From an uncultured Oscillospiraceae bacterium (GTDB taxonomy: Bacteria > Bacillota > Clostridia > Oscillospirales > Oscillospiraceae): a stretch of DNA of 13,307 bases. How positions within the stretch are numbered: the first letter of the stretch is position 1; every line of letters begins with the position of its first letter. This document shows positions 1 to 8,494 of the stretch, piece after piece. The stretch is taken from positions 1-13,307 of the forward strand of contig CANRNA010000026.1 of NCBI GenBank assembly GCA_947631805.1, given 5' to 3'. Under the pieces are notes generated by a model that was not told the origin of the DNA, searched no databases, and was given only the letters and a program-made list of their open reading frames with translations. A program made the position numbers and the translations under genes.

Positions 1-1179
1 GAGCGGATGCGGGTGTACGCCGGGGCCATGGCCCGGCATCTCCCGGCGGGGAGCCGCCCCCTGTACGCCAGCAAGGCCCTGTGCTGCAAGGCCTTGTGCC
101 GCATGGCCCGGGAGGAGGGCCTGGGGGTGGACGTGGTGTCGGCGGGGGAACTGTATACCGCCCTGGGGGCGGGTGTCCCCCCGGCGGATATATGCTTTCA
201 CGGCAATGCCAAGACCGAGGCCGACATCGGCTATGCCATTGCCTCCGGGGTGGGGCTCATAGCCGCGGACGGCTGGGAGGAGCTGGAGCGCATCGACCGT
301 CTGGCGGCGGCCCATGGCACGCGCCAGAAGGTGCTGCTGCGGGTGACCCCCGGCATCGACCCCCACACCTTCGCCGCCGTGAACACCGGGGTGGTGGACG
401 TGAAGTTCGGCGTGCCCATCCCAGGAGGCTTCGCCCTGGAGACGACCGGGCGGGCCCTGGCGCTTGAGCACATCGCCCTGGAGGGCTTTCACTGCCACAT
501 CGGCTCCCAGATATTCGACGCCGGGCCCTTCTGCATGGCGGTGGACGTGATGACGGCGTTCATGGACCGGGTATACCGGGTCCTGGGCTACCGGGCGGCG
601 GTGCTGAATCTGGGGGGCGGCTTCGCCGTGGCGTACCAGGAGGGGGAGACGGCCCCCGACTGCGGGAAGATGATAGAGCGCATCGGCGCGCGCCTTGAGG
701 AGAAATGCCGGGAATACGGCTATCCCCTGCCCGTGGTGCTCATGGAGCCGGGCCGGGGCATCGTGGGCGCGGCGGGCATCACCCTGTACACGGTGCAGAG
801 CGTGAAGCAATTTCCCGGGGGCCAGCGCTACGTGGCCCTGGACGGGGGCATGGGGGACAATCCCCGGTACGCCCTCTATGGGGCCCGGCACAGCGCCGTG
901 GTGGCGGACCGGGCCGGAGAGGCGGCGGACTGCCGGGTGACGCTGGCCGGGCGGTGCTGCGAGAGCGGCGATCTGCTGGGGGAGGATGTGCCCATCCAGG
1001 CCCCCCGCAGGGGGGATACGGTGGCGGTGCTCGTCACCGGGGCCTATAATTACTCCATGGCCTCCAACTACAACCGGGTGCCCCGGCCTCCCATCGTGGC
1101 CCTCCGGGGCGGGACCGACCGGCTCATCGTCCGGCGGGAGACGGTGGAGGACGTGGCCGCGTTCGACATGGATATGTGA
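1..1179 (+). CDS. lysA: diaminopimelate decarboxylase, 5'-truncated by the window edge
   Basis: Catalyses the last step of lysine synthesis in the cytoplasm, meso-diaminopimelate to L-lysine plus CO2, using PLP. The reading frame is open from base 1, and the first in-window residues already lie in the N-terminal strand that precedes the PLP lysine, so the true start is a few dozen residues upstream and the ATG at base 7 is internal. Counting from the first in-window codon, YASKA holds the PLP lysine near residue 25, HIGSQ is near 166, the glycine-rich GGGF near 205, EPGRG near 249, and the C-terminal CESGD with the catalytic Cys near 320. The later YNYSMASNYN stretch is also typical of LysA. 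The 392 visible residues fit a family of about 420. These motifs fit LysA better than ornithine or arginine decarboxylases of the same fold. The next gene starts 12 bp downstream, so the two are probably co-transcribed. Confidence 0.93.
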   Translation, partial: ERMRVYAGAMARHLPAGSRPLYASKALCCKALCRMAREEGLGVDVVSAGELYTALGAGVPPADICFHGNAKTEADIGYAIASGVGLIAADGWEELERIDRLAAAHGTRQKVLLRVTPGIDPHTFAAVNTGVVDVKFGVPIPGGFALETTGRALALEHIALEGFHCHIGSQIFDAGPFCMAVDVMTAFMDRVYRVLGYRAAVLNLGGGFAVAYQEGETAPDCGKMIERIGARLEEKCREYGYPLPVVLMEPGRGIVGAAGITLYTVQSVKQFPGGQRYVALDGGMGDNPRYALYGARHSAVVADRAGEAADCRVTLAGRCCESGDLLGEDVPIQAPRRGDTVAVLVTGAYNYSMASNYNRVPRPPIVALRGGTDRLIVRRETVEDVAAFDMDM

Positions 1180-1191
1180 GGGGATGCGAGG

Positions 1192-1836
1192 ATGAGAGCT
1201 GCCGCTATCGTGGGCTATGCCGACCGGGTGGGGAATTATATCGCCGCCCTGGAGGCCGTGGGCGTGGAGCCTGTGGTGACATTGGATGTGGAGAGGGCCG
1301 CCGACTGCGCCGGGCTGCTGCTGCCTGGGGGCGGGGATATGGACCCGGCCCTATTCGGCCAGGAGGACCAGGGCTCTCAGGACATAGACAGGGCTCTGGA
1401 CGATATCCAGCTGGAGGTGCTGGACCGGTTCGTCAGGGCCGGGAAGCCGGTGCTGGGGATATGCCGGGGCCACCAGGTGCTGAATGTGTATTTCGGCGGC
1501 GGGCTCATCCAGGACCTGCCCACCGCCGCCAGCCATATAGCCCGCCCAGGGGCGGACAGCGTCCACCGGGTGCGCATCCTGCCGGGAACGGTGCTGAACG
1601 GGCTTTACGGTCCGGAGACGGCGGTGAACAGCGCCCACCACCAGGGCACGGCCCCCATGGGCCGGGACCTGCGGGCGGCGGCCTTCGCCCCGGACGGGGT
1701 GGTGGAGGCCCTGGAACACGTCCGGCTGCCCGTCCTGGGGGTCCAGTTCCACCCCGAGCGCATGGCCTTCGCCCACGCCCGGCCCGACACCGCCGACGGC
1801 GCGCCCATATTCGGCTGGTTCAGGGAACGGCTGTAA
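1192..1836 (+). CDS. class I glutamine-amidotransferase-like hydrolase (peptidase C26, PuuD-like)
   Basis: A 214-residue cytoplasmic protein with the full triad of class I glutamine amidotransferases: nucleophile Cys91 in the elbow GICRGHQ, and His187 and Glu189 in GVQFHPE. LLLPGGGDMDP (residues 42-52) and VNSAHHQG (145-152) are characteristic of the gamma-glutamyl-gamma-aminobutyrate hydrolase (PuuD) branch of C26. The protein stands alone with no synthetase domain, and at 214 residues is shorter than the roughly 250 of E. coli PuuD, so it probably cleaves a gamma-glutamyl amide whose identity cannot be fixed here. The ATG lies 12 bp after lysA with a weak GAGG-type site in the gap; tight spacing suggests translation from the lysA message. 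No putrescine-utilisation genes are nearby, so a polyamine role is unproven. The family call is solid and the substrate open. Confidence 0.85.
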   Translation: MRAAAIVGYADRVGNYIAALEAVGVEPVVTLDVERAADCAGLLLPGGGDMDPALFGQEDQGSQDIDRALDDIQLEVLDRFVRAGKPVLGICRGHQVLNVYFGGGLIQDLPTAASHIARPGADSVHRVRILPGTVLNGLYGPETAVNSAHHQGTAPMGRDLRAAAFAPDGVVEALEHVRLPVLGVQFHPERMAFAHARPDTADGAPIFGWFRERL

Positions 1837-1853
1837 ACGGAATAAATATAAGT

Positions 1854-1878
1854 GACGGAGCGGGTCTGCCGCTCCGTC
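1854..1878. terminator. bidirectional terminator hairpin between convergent genes
   Basis: A perfect 10-bp stem (GACGGAGCGG with CCGCTCCGTC) encloses a 5-nt loop. It sits 17 bp after the stop of the amidotransferase gene and 9 bp after the stop of the oppositely oriented antitoxin gene. Read on the minus strand, the stem is followed by a T-rich stretch (ACTTATATTTATT), which suits termination of the toxin-antitoxin transcript. In the plus direction the following tract is weaker. Position and symmetry support a shared terminator. Confidence 0.75.
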
Positions 1879-1887
1879 AAGTGATAT

Positions 1888-2244
1888 TCATAGTTTTTGG
1901 ACCAGAGAATGGTCCTGGCCGATGAGATACATCAGCTTCTTTGCCGTTGGAGTGGGGGTGCTTTTTCCGCTCTCCCAGGCCTCCACCGTGCGGCAGGAGA
2001 CCCCCAGGACATCCGCGAACGCCTTCTGGGTCATGTGGAGGGACGCCCGGATCTCCGCCGCGCTGACGGAGGGGAGGGAGCTCTTGCGGACGAAGGTGTC
2101 CGCCGCCGCTTTGCCCTTCTTGTAGGCAAGAGCCTCCTGCAGGCCGTCCATGATGCCGGAAAAGAAATCGACGTCCTTGAAATTTTCCTCTATCTCCTCC
2201 ATGGTGAGGGAGGATTTGAATTGTAGGTCAGATATTTCCTTCAC
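1888..2244 (-). CDS. higA: HigA-type antitoxin, XRE family DNA-binding protein
   Basis: A 118-residue protein that probably neutralises the toxin encoded just upstream and, with it, represses their shared promoter. The N-terminal half (residues 1-55, with IMDGLQEALAYKKGK) is the toxin-binding side in this family. Residues 60-115 form an XRE/Cro helix-turn-helix with the typical MTQKAFADVLGVSCRTVEAWESGK core and a PTPTAKKLMYLI tail. The start is a GTG whose first bases overlap the toxin stop codon (GTGA overlap), so translation is coupled to the toxin; a GGAAGGAG stretch lies immediately upstream, closer than ideal. The Met at residue 15 has no good ribosome binding site. Toxin-first order is the higBA arrangement, opposite to relBE. 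Confidence 0.88.
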   Translation of the reverse strand: MKEISDLQFKSSLTMEEIEENFKDVDFFSGIMDGLQEALAYKKGKAAADTFVRKSSLPSVSAAEIRASLHMTQKAFADVLGVSCRTVEAWESGKSTPTPTAKKLMYLIGQDHSLVQKL

Positions 2245-2570
2245 TCCTTCCGGATAGCTTCGATCATGGCGCGGATGGCCTTCTTCTGGTCGGGGGTAAG
2301 GTCCTCCTGCACATTCTTAGGATATGCGAACAGCAGATATAGATTCTCCTGTTCAAAAACATCCAGATAAATAACTCTGCCGCCTCCGCGCTTTCCGCGT
2401 CCCTCCAGCTGTATCCGCATTTTTCTGGCGCCGCCGGTGCCTTCGATGACGTCGCCCAGCTGCGGGTCGGCCAGGAGCGCCTGCTCCAGTGTCAAGAGCT
2501 CGTTATCCCCCAGCCCCATCGCCCGCCAGCAGCGGCGAAAGGGCGCGGTATAGATGAATTTTCGGGTCAT
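2241..2570 (-). CDS. higB: RelE/HigB-type toxin (mRNA interferase-like)
   Basis: A 109-residue protein of the RelE superfamily, HigB-2 branch, in which members cleave mRNA, usually on the ribosome, when the antitoxin is lost. Visible family signatures are DVIEGTGGARKMR (residues 40-52), the basic glycine-rich GRGKRGGGRVIYLD (57-70), YLLFAYPKNVQEDLTPDQK (78-96) and a C-terminal helix. The ATG at 2568-2570 is chosen because AGGTGA sits 6 nt upstream and the family N-terminus begins here. A longer open frame reaching back to 3056 would run through the operator and into the permease gene, and is rejected. The antitoxin gene overlaps its stop by 4 bases. The basic and aromatic residues look intact, so the toxin is probably functional; activity is inferred from family. 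Confidence 0.87.
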   Translation of the reverse strand: MTRKFIYTAPFRRCWRAMGLGDNELLTLEQALLADPQLGDVIEGTGGARKMRIQLEGRGKRGGGRVIYLDVFEQENLYLLFAYPKNVQEDLTPDQKKAIRAMIEAIRKE

Positions 2571-2603
2571 TATATCACCTCTTGCAGGAGACCTGGCAAG
2601 ACT

Positions 2604-2632
2604 ATGATATACGATTTTATCGTAGTTGTCAA
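2604..2632 (-). promoter_or_regulatory. higBA promoter with dyad operator in the spacer
   Basis: On the minus strand there is a consensus -35 TTGACA (2627-2632), a 17-bp spacer and a -10 TATCAT (2604-2609), placing transcription start about 25 bp before the toxin ribosome binding site. The spacer holds a perfect inverted repeat, TACGAT-AAA-ATCGTA (2610-2624), which is almost the whole distance between the -35 and -10. This suits autorepression by the antitoxin or toxin-antitoxin complex, as is usual for type II systems. The promoter match is seen directly; operator use is inferred. Confidence 0.8.
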
Positions 2633-2642
2633 TATGTAAAGC

Positions 2643-2666
2643 GCCCCTGTCCGTCCGGACAGGGGC
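2643..2666 (-). terminator. hairpin downstream of the efflux operon
   Basis: A perfect 10-bp stem (GCCCCTGTCC with GGACAGGGGC) with a 4-nt loop lies 23 bp past the permease stop codon. On the minus strand only a short T run follows (GCTTTACATATT), so this is a moderate terminator. It separates the efflux operon from the toxin-antitoxin promoter that begins about 10 bp further on. Confidence 0.6.
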
Positions 2667-2689
2667 ACTATGCCGCAAAAGGCAGGCGT

Positions 2690-3955
<1,266 letters not shown>

Positions 3956-3970
3956 CCGGTCTGCCTCCCG

Positions 3971-6343
3971 TCAATAACCGTTGTACAGCGAGTCAGTGGA
4001 CTCCTGCTGTACCGCCTTGACCCCGTCCTTCACGGACCTGCCGTAGGGGAAGGCCACATAATCGTTTTCAAAGTCCAGCCCGCCGGTGACCTTGGTGCTC
4101 CAGCTGTCGCCGCCCTCGGTGATGACGAACCGCTTTTCCAGCAGGCCGTCCCCGTTCATCACGTACACGTAACGGCGGCCGTTTTCCGTGCGGAGGAAGG
4201 CGTTTTCCAGATAGAAGGCGCCGTCGTCCTCCTCCTGGCCGGAGGCCAGGGCGCTGGGGACGTAGGTGATGGCCGCGTAAGAGTTTTCCCGGAGGTTGGC
4301 GTCCTCGTCCACCGCCACGGTGAACTCATACTTGGAGACGTTGTTGTTGCCGTTGGAGTAGTAGTAATCGGTGTATTCCCCGTCGGGCACCGGGAACTGG
4401 GATATCTCCGTGATGGCCGCGTCCAGGGTGGCGCCGGTGCTGTAGTTCTCCACGCTGACCACGCTGCCCACGTGGAGATAGGCCAGGTCGAACTCGCTCA
4501 TGCAGCCGGTGATGAAATATCCGCCGCCGCCGGAGACTGTCACAACGGGCTGGTTGGAGGCAAGAGCCTCGTCCGGGCTGAGCACGGACTTCACCACGCC
4601 CGCTATCTCGCAGGTGACCTCGCCGTTGGAAAGCTCGAATTCCTTCTGCTTGAGCTCCTGCTCGGCCATGCGCAGCTGCAGGGTCAGGTCCCGTATCTGC
4701 TGCTGGGTCTCGCTGCGCATCTTGGCTATCTCGGAGGCGGTATACACCTCGCCGAAATAGAACCCGCCGAAGTCCATGCCCCCGTCGTCGGGCAGCTCTG
4801 GGAAGGTGGGGTTATATGCCGGGGTGAGCACTTCAAAGCGCCAGCCGTCCTCGATGAGGATGAAGCGTATCTCAAACGCCCGGAAGATGTCCCCCTGCAT
4901 GGAGTTGTTGTCCCGTATCTCGAAGACCATGTAATACTCCGCACCGGTGGGACCGGGCGTGGGGGAGGGAGAGGGAGAGGGAGAAGGGGACGGAGAAGGG
5001 GAAGGAGTGGGGGACGGGGAGGGAAAAGGAGAGGCGGAAGACGACGGAGTGGGGGACGCCTCCCCGGAGGGGGCGGGTGATGCCTCGCTGCCGGGGGTGC
5101 TCTCAGCGTCGGGGGTGCTCTCACTGCCGGGGGTGCTCTCAGCGTCAGGAGTGCTCTCGCCGCCAGGGGTGCTCTCGCCACCGGGAGTGCTCTCAGTGTC
5201 AGGGGTGCTCTCGCTGCCGGGGGTGCTCTCGCTGCCGGGGGTGCTCTCACCGCCGGGGGTATTCTCGCCGCCGGGGGTATTCTCGCCGCCGGGAGTGTTC
5301 TCCCCGCCGGGGGTGTTCTCACCGGGGGCCGGGGGTTCCACGGGCGCGCCCGTGCTGCCGGAGTCTCCGCCCTCCGAGCCCTCGGGACTGTTAGAGCCGT
5401 CGGAGCCAAGGCCGCTGTCACCGCCCGCGGTCCCGTCGTCCCGGAAGAACCGCAGAAGGGGGATGACCCTGGTCTGGGCCAGCAGACGGGGCACTACGTA
5501 GCCCTGGTCCGCCCCCACGGGGGTGGGTTCGTCCGCCGGGACAGAGGCGGTCTGGGGCTGGTCGGGCTGGACCGGCTCCAGAGGCTGGTCAGGCTGCTGG
5601 GGCTCGTCTGGCTGGACGGGCTGGTCGGGCAGGTCCGAGGGGATGGGCTCGCCGCTCCCCGGCTCGGGGGTCGCGTCCTCCCCCGGCTCGGGGCTGGTAT
5701 CCCCTGGGGTGGGGGTGGGCTGGGCCATGACGATGAGGTTTTTCACGGTGGCGTCGTCCAAAGTGAGGCCGTCCGCCCACAGAAATACATAGGGGTCCTC
5801 CGGCGTGCCCTCGCCGCCCTGGAACCAAGGCACCTCCGTGGGAGACGGGGCGACGGGCTCGGGGGTGTCCTCGGGCGGGGAATAGCCGCCGGGGCTCCCC
5901 ACCCGGTAGGTGTCTATTTCCGCCAGCTTTTCCTGGGCCTCCGCTAGGTCCAGGTTGCACTGGTCGATGGCGATGCGGGCCTTCTCCAGCTCCACCTCGC
6001 TCAGGGTGGTGTCAAAGGCCAGGATGGGGTCGCCCACGTGGAGCTCCTGCCCCTCCTCCACATAGACCTCCGTCACGGTCTGGGTGGAGGACAGGTATAC
6101 GGACTGTATCTTGTCGGCGGTGACGGTGCCGCCGGTCTGGACCTTGTCGCTCCAGTTGTCCTGGTAGCCCAGCATGGACAGGGGATAGACGTTGATCTCC
6201 TTGCTGACGGAGCGGTTTTGCAGGTAGTAATACGCCCCGCCGCCCCCGCCGCCCAGCAGGATGAGGCAGACCAGCACGATGATCAGCGCCCTGCGGCCTT
6301 TTTTGCTCCGGGGCCGCTCCGGGGCGCTGTGTTTACCAGGCAT
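3971..6343 (-). CDS. MacA/HlyD-like adaptor with a giant low-complexity insertion in its hairpin
   Basis: A 790-residue adaptor anchored by one N-terminal helix (residues 18-37) after a basic start, with the rest outside the cell. A split lipoyl-like domain (about 73-112 and 574-604), two hairpin helices (about 114-143 and 535-572), then a beta-barrel and membrane-proximal part (about 605-775) follow the MacA/HlyD plan. Ordinary adaptors have 350-450 residues; the excess is an insertion between the two hairpin helices (about 144-534). The insertion contains a short folded-looking piece (DPYVFLWADGLTLDD, 183-197), a Pro/Gln/Asp-rich stretch (236-264), 13 hexapeptides of form [GSTA]E[NS]TP[GD] (341-418), a Ser-Pro tract (427-466) and a second piece (YYMVFEIRDNN, 470-480, to about 507). 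The start overlaps the end of the ATPase gene by 11 bases, with AAGGAGG 8 nt upstream. The role is inferred: coupling the exporter to the cell wall or to substrate outside the membrane. Confidence 0.85.
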   Translation of the reverse strand: MPGKHSAPERPRSKKGRRALIIVLVCLILLGGGGGGAYYYLQNRSVSKEINVYPLSMLGYQDNWSDKVQTGGTVTADKIQSVYLSSTQTVTEVYVEEGQELHVGDPILAFDTTLSEVELEKARIAIDQCNLDLAEAQEKLAEIDTYRVGSPGGYSPPEDTPEPVAPSPTEVPWFQGGEGTPEDPYVFLWADGLTLDDATVKNLIVMAQPTPTPGDTSPEPGEDATPEPGSGEPIPSDLPDQPVQPDEPQQPDQPLEPVQPDQPQTASVPADEPTPVGADQGYVVPRLLAQTRVIPLLRFFRDDGTAGGDSGLGSDGSNSPEGSEGGDSGSTGAPVEPPAPGENTPGGENTPGGENTPGGENTPGGESTPGSESTPGSESTPDTESTPGGESTPGGESTPDAESTPGSESTPDAESTPGSEASPAPSGEASPTPSSSASPFPSPSPTPSPSPSPSPSPSPSPTPGPTGAEYYMVFEIRDNNSMQGDIFRAFEIRFILIEDGWRFEVLTPAYNPTFPELPDDGGMDFGGFYFGEVYTASEIAKMRSETQQQIRDLTLQLRMAEQELKQKEFELSNGEVTCEIAGVVKSVLSPDEALASNQPVVTVSGGGGYFITGCMSEFDLAYLHVGSVVSVENYSTGATLDAAITEISQFPVPDGEYTDYYYSNGNNNVSKYEFTVAVDEDANLRENSYAAITYVPSALASGQEEDDGAFYLENAFLRTENGRRYVYVMNGDGLLEKRFVITEGGDSWSTKVTGGLDFENDYVAFPYGRSVKDGVKAVQQESTDSLYNGY
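4946..5065 (-). repeat. Ser-Pro dipeptide tract coding region
   Basis: This part of the long adaptor gene encodes about 40 residues dominated by alternating Ser and Pro with occasional Thr, Ala, Phe and Gly (residues 427-466). On the plus strand it reads as a purine-rich run of GGGAGA-like hexamers. Such tracts form extended, stiff spacers in cell-wall-associated proteins. At DNA level it is a low-complexity region prone to slippage. Confidence 0.8.
5084..5323 (-). repeat. 18-bp tandem repeat encoding the hexapeptide [GSTA]E[NS]TP[GD]
   Basis: Thirteen recognisable copies and one degenerate copy of an 18-bp unit stand in perfect phase with the reading frame of the long adaptor gene (residues 341-420). 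Copies at the N-terminal end are nearly identical (GENTPG four times). Later ones drift to SESTPG, AESTPG and SESTPD, as expected if new units are added at one end. Because the unit is a multiple of three, copy number can change without breaking the protein. Confidence 0.9.
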
Positions 6344-7028
6344 CGCCTACGCCTCCTTCCCCCTCGGCCAGAAGCCGTCCGTCCAGAATGCGGCGCACCC
6401 GCCGGGCCCGCTGGCCCACCGCCGGTTCATGGGTGATGAGCACGATGGTGGTGCCCCGGCCGTTCAGCTCGTCGAACAGGTCCATCACCTGGTGGCCGGA
6501 GGTGCTGTCCAGGGCGCCGGTGGGCTCGTCCGCCAGAAGTATCTTGGGCTGGTTTATCATGGCCCGGGCGATGGCCACCCGCTGCTGCTGGCCGCCGGAG
6601 AGCTGGCTGGGCATGAAGTCGATGCGGTCGGCCAGGCCCACCATGGTCAGTGCCTCCTCCGCCCGCTCCCGGCGCACGCGCTTTTTCACCCCGGCGTACA
6701 GCAGGGGCAGGGCCACGTTGTCCCTGGCCGTCAGCTTGGGCAGCAGATAAAAGCTCTGGAACACAAAGCCCAGCGTGGTGTTGCGCACGTCCGCCAGGTG
6801 GTTTTCCGAGGCCCGGGAGATGTCCTCTCCGTTGAGGCGGTAGGTGCCGCTGGTGGCCACGTCAAGACAGCCGATGATGTTCATCAGCGTGGTCTTGCCC
6901 GAGCCGGAGGGTCCCATGATGGCAAGGTAATCCCCCTCCTCGATGGTAAGGTCCACGTGCTTGAGTATCTTCACGAGCTCCTTGCCCTGGGGGTAGTCCT
7001 TGCATATATCTCGCATCTCAAGAAGCAT
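6333..7028 (-). CDS. ABC transporter ATP-binding protein, MacB/LolD type
   Basis: A 231-residue cytoplasmic ATPase that drives the exporter. All nucleotide-binding motifs are intact: Walker A GPSGSGKT (residues 39-46), Q-loop Gln91, signature LSGGQ (143-147), Walker B ILLADE (163-168) with catalytic Glu168, D-loop GALD and switch His200. LKHVDLTIEEGDYLAIMGPSG and the ADEPTGALDS context are typical of the MacB/LolD/FtsE group that pairs with FtsX-like permeases, matching the permease gene two positions downstream. The start follows the lipoprotein adaptor by 12 bp with AGGAGAG as ribosome binding site. Its last 11 bases overlap the start of the second adaptor, so the two are translationally coupled. 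Confidence 0.95.
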   Translation of the reverse strand: MLLEMRDICKDYPQGKELVKILKHVDLTIEEGDYLAIMGPSGSGKTTLMNIIGCLDVATSGTYRLNGEDISRASENHLADVRNTTLGFVFQSFYLLPKLTARDNVALPLLYAGVKKRVRRERAEEALTMVGLADRIDFMPSQLSGGQQQRVAIARAMINQPKILLADEPTGALDSTSGHQVMDLFDELNGRGTTIVLITHEPAVGQRARRVRRILDGRLLAEGEGGVGDAW

Positions 7029-7040
7029 AGCTCTCTCCTG

Positions 7041-8288
7041 TCAGAAACCCATCTCCGCCATGGCGGGGTCCTCCTGGGAGGCGGCGCTGGGGTCGTACCG
7101 CTCCACGGGCTGGCCCTCCTCCAGGCCCTCCTCCGGGAAGGCGATATAGTCGGACAGGGCCAGGCCCTCCGTTATCTCGGTGGTGCCGTTCATCTCGTCG
7201 GCTTCGCCCAGGGTCACAGGGCGTTTTTCCAGCTTGTCCTTGTCGCTGGCGGCCCAGACGAAGGGACTGTCATCCTCCCCGTAGGCGATGTAATAGGTGG
7301 GGAGCATGGGGCCCGCGGGGGCGGCGTCGGCGCCGTCATCCAGGTTCGTCTCTATGTACACGTGCTGGCCCATCATGAGCCCCTCTGTGTCCTCCAGCTC
7401 CACATAGAACGGATACTTGCTGGAGCTGGTCATCTCGTCGGAGCTGCTGTCGGAGATGACCACCGTGCCGTTATTGTTGCTGCCCGTCACCGGGTTTTCC
7501 CAGTCTATCATGGACAGGGTGCCCATCCAGGTCTTGCTGCTGTCCAGCCGGGAGCGGATGCGCAGAGGCATCCCCTCCGACAGGGCGTAGGCGTTCATCT
7601 CGTTGATGTTGCCCTGGACGCGCAGGCGGGCCACGTCCGTGACGGTGATGAAGCCCACGCTGGTATCTCCGGACTGGCTGCTGTCATAGTAGCTGTAGGG
7701 GTCGGAATAGCTGCTGCCGGTCTCGTCCACGGTCATGACCCGGCCGGATATGGGGGAGTAGACCTCCGCGCTCTCCATAGAGGTCTCCATGGAGGCGATA
7801 TCCCGCTCCTTCAGGGAGATGTTGTACTGGGCCTCCCGTATCTCCGCCTTCTTGGAGTCTATCTGCAGGGTGTAGCCCAGCTTTTCGCTGTCCTTGGCCT
7901 TGTCCCGCTCCGCCTCCAGCTCGGCGATGGCGTTCTCGGCGGAGGCGATGGTGTTCTCGTAATTCTCCTTGTCCAGCTGGAGCTTTTCCAGGTCCAGCTG
8001 CATCTTATCCATGTCGTAGCAGAACAGGGGGTCGCCCTCCTGGACTATGTCCCCCTCCTCCACGAATATGGTCTGCACGGTCTTGGAGCTGTCCCGCTTC
8101 ACATCGGCGGACTGCCCGGCCACCACCTTGCCCGCGTAGCGGTCGGCAAGGCCCGTGGCCCCGGCGTTCACGATCATGGACACCGGCTCCACGCTCACGG
8201 CGGTGCCGGTCCCGGCGCTCTGGGAGCATCCGGACGCCAGACCCAAAAGCAGGACCCCTGTCAGGGCCGCTGTGACGAACTTTTTCAT
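7041..8288 (-). CDS. efflux adaptor lipoprotein (MacA/HlyD family)
   Basis: A 415-residue extracytoplasmic adaptor, first gene of the export operon. The N-terminus MKKFVTAALTGVLLLGLASGC is a lipoprotein signal with the acylated Cys at residue 21, so it should be tethered to the outer face of the membrane. Residues 54-91 and 173-222 form the split lipoyl-like domain (YAGKVVAGQSADV, and VYSPISGRVMTVDETGS). A charged helical hairpin of normal size spans about 92-172. A beta-barrel and a membrane-proximal domain follow to about 395. The start at 8286-8288 is chosen over an upstream ATG because AAGGAGG lies 6 nt before it and the signal peptide begins there. The second adaptor downstream differs in anchor type and hairpin, so the complex may contain two kinds of adaptor. 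The Asp/Ser-rich strip at 192-212 is unusual but short. Confidence 0.88.
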   Translation of the reverse strand: MKKFVTAALTGVLLLGLASGCSQSAGTGTAVSVEPVSMIVNAGATGLADRYAGKVVAGQSADVKRDSSKTVQTIFVEEGDIVQEGDPLFCYDMDKMQLDLEKLQLDKENYENTIASAENAIAELEAERDKAKDSEKLGYTLQIDSKKAEIREAQYNISLKERDIASMETSMESAEVYSPISGRVMTVDETGSSYSDPYSYYDSSQSGDTSVGFITVTDVARLRVQGNINEMNAYALSEGMPLRIRSRLDSSKTWMGTLSMIDWENPVTGSNNNGTVVISDSSSDEMTSSSKYPFYVELEDTEGLMMGQHVYIETNLDDGADAAPAGPMLPTYYIAYGEDDSPFVWAASDKDKLEKRPVTLGEADEMNGTTEITEGLALSDYIAFPEEGLEEGQPVERYDPSAASQEDPAMAEMGF

Positions 8289-8349
8289 AGCTTCCTCCTT
8301 GCCTCCGCGGCGGGCCGTCAGCCCGGCGTGTTGCTTTGACACGGGTAAT

Positions 8350-8378
8350 ATGATAATATAGTTTTCGGGGAATGTAAA
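8350..8378 (-). promoter_or_regulatory. promoter of the efflux operon
   Basis: On the minus strand TTTACA (8373-8378) and TATCAT (8350-8355) are separated by exactly 17 bp, in the AT-rich gap before the lipoprotein adaptor gene. Predicted transcription start is near 8343, leaving a leader of about 55 nt with the AAGGAGG site. Two TTAAG/CTTAA half-sites spaced 11 bp (8390-8394 and 8401-8405) lie just upstream of the -35, a pattern used by OmpR-family activators. No such regulator gene is in the window, so that part is only suggestive. Confidence 0.62.
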
Positions 8379-8419
8379 CAGTTAAATTCTTAAGATTTCA
8401 TTAAGCATTTCCAACGATT

Positions 8420-8447
8420 TTGATTGGTTTGACCGGGTAAGTATAAA
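8420..8447 (+). promoter_or_regulatory. possible promoter of the small XRE gene
   Basis: TTGATT (8420-8425) and TATAAA (8442-8447) are spaced 16 bp, or 18 bp if TAAAAT (8444-8449) is the -10. This is the best pair upstream of the 79-residue regulator gene. The -10 falls inside the left arm of the dyad at 8439-8494, so a protein bound there would block transcription. Confidence 0.5.
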
Positions 8448-8494
8448 ATATTTTGTTTTATAAGTCAAGATAACAAAATGTTTTACCTATACTT
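8439..8494. promoter_or_regulatory. large imperfect dyad in the divergent control region
   Basis: The inner arms 8446-8457 and 8472-8483 are inverted repeats of 12 bp with one mismatch, around a 14-bp centre. The outer arms AAGTATA (8439-8445) and TATACTT (8488-8494) are also perfectly inverted, with 4 extra bases on the right side. The dyad covers the presumed -10 and leader of the XRE gene and lies about 60 bp upstream of the efflux promoter. An operator for the adjacent XRE protein is the simplest reading; a stem-loop in the leader RNA is the alternative. Confidence 0.6.

Noticed and set aside
1176..1925. A 249-residue Arg/Gly/Pro-rich frame overlapping the amidotransferase
   Set aside because: The +1 frame shadow of a gene with an intact catalytic triad; no start signal.
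4947..5501. Repeat region considered as a CRISPR array or as a plus-strand repeat protein
   Set aside because: The 18-bp units are contiguous with no unique spacers and keep frame with the minus-strand adaptor gene.
6261..8339. A 692-residue plus-strand open frame
   Set aside because: Antisense to the ATPase and lipoprotein adaptor. His/Gly/Val-rich shadow composition, no motif.
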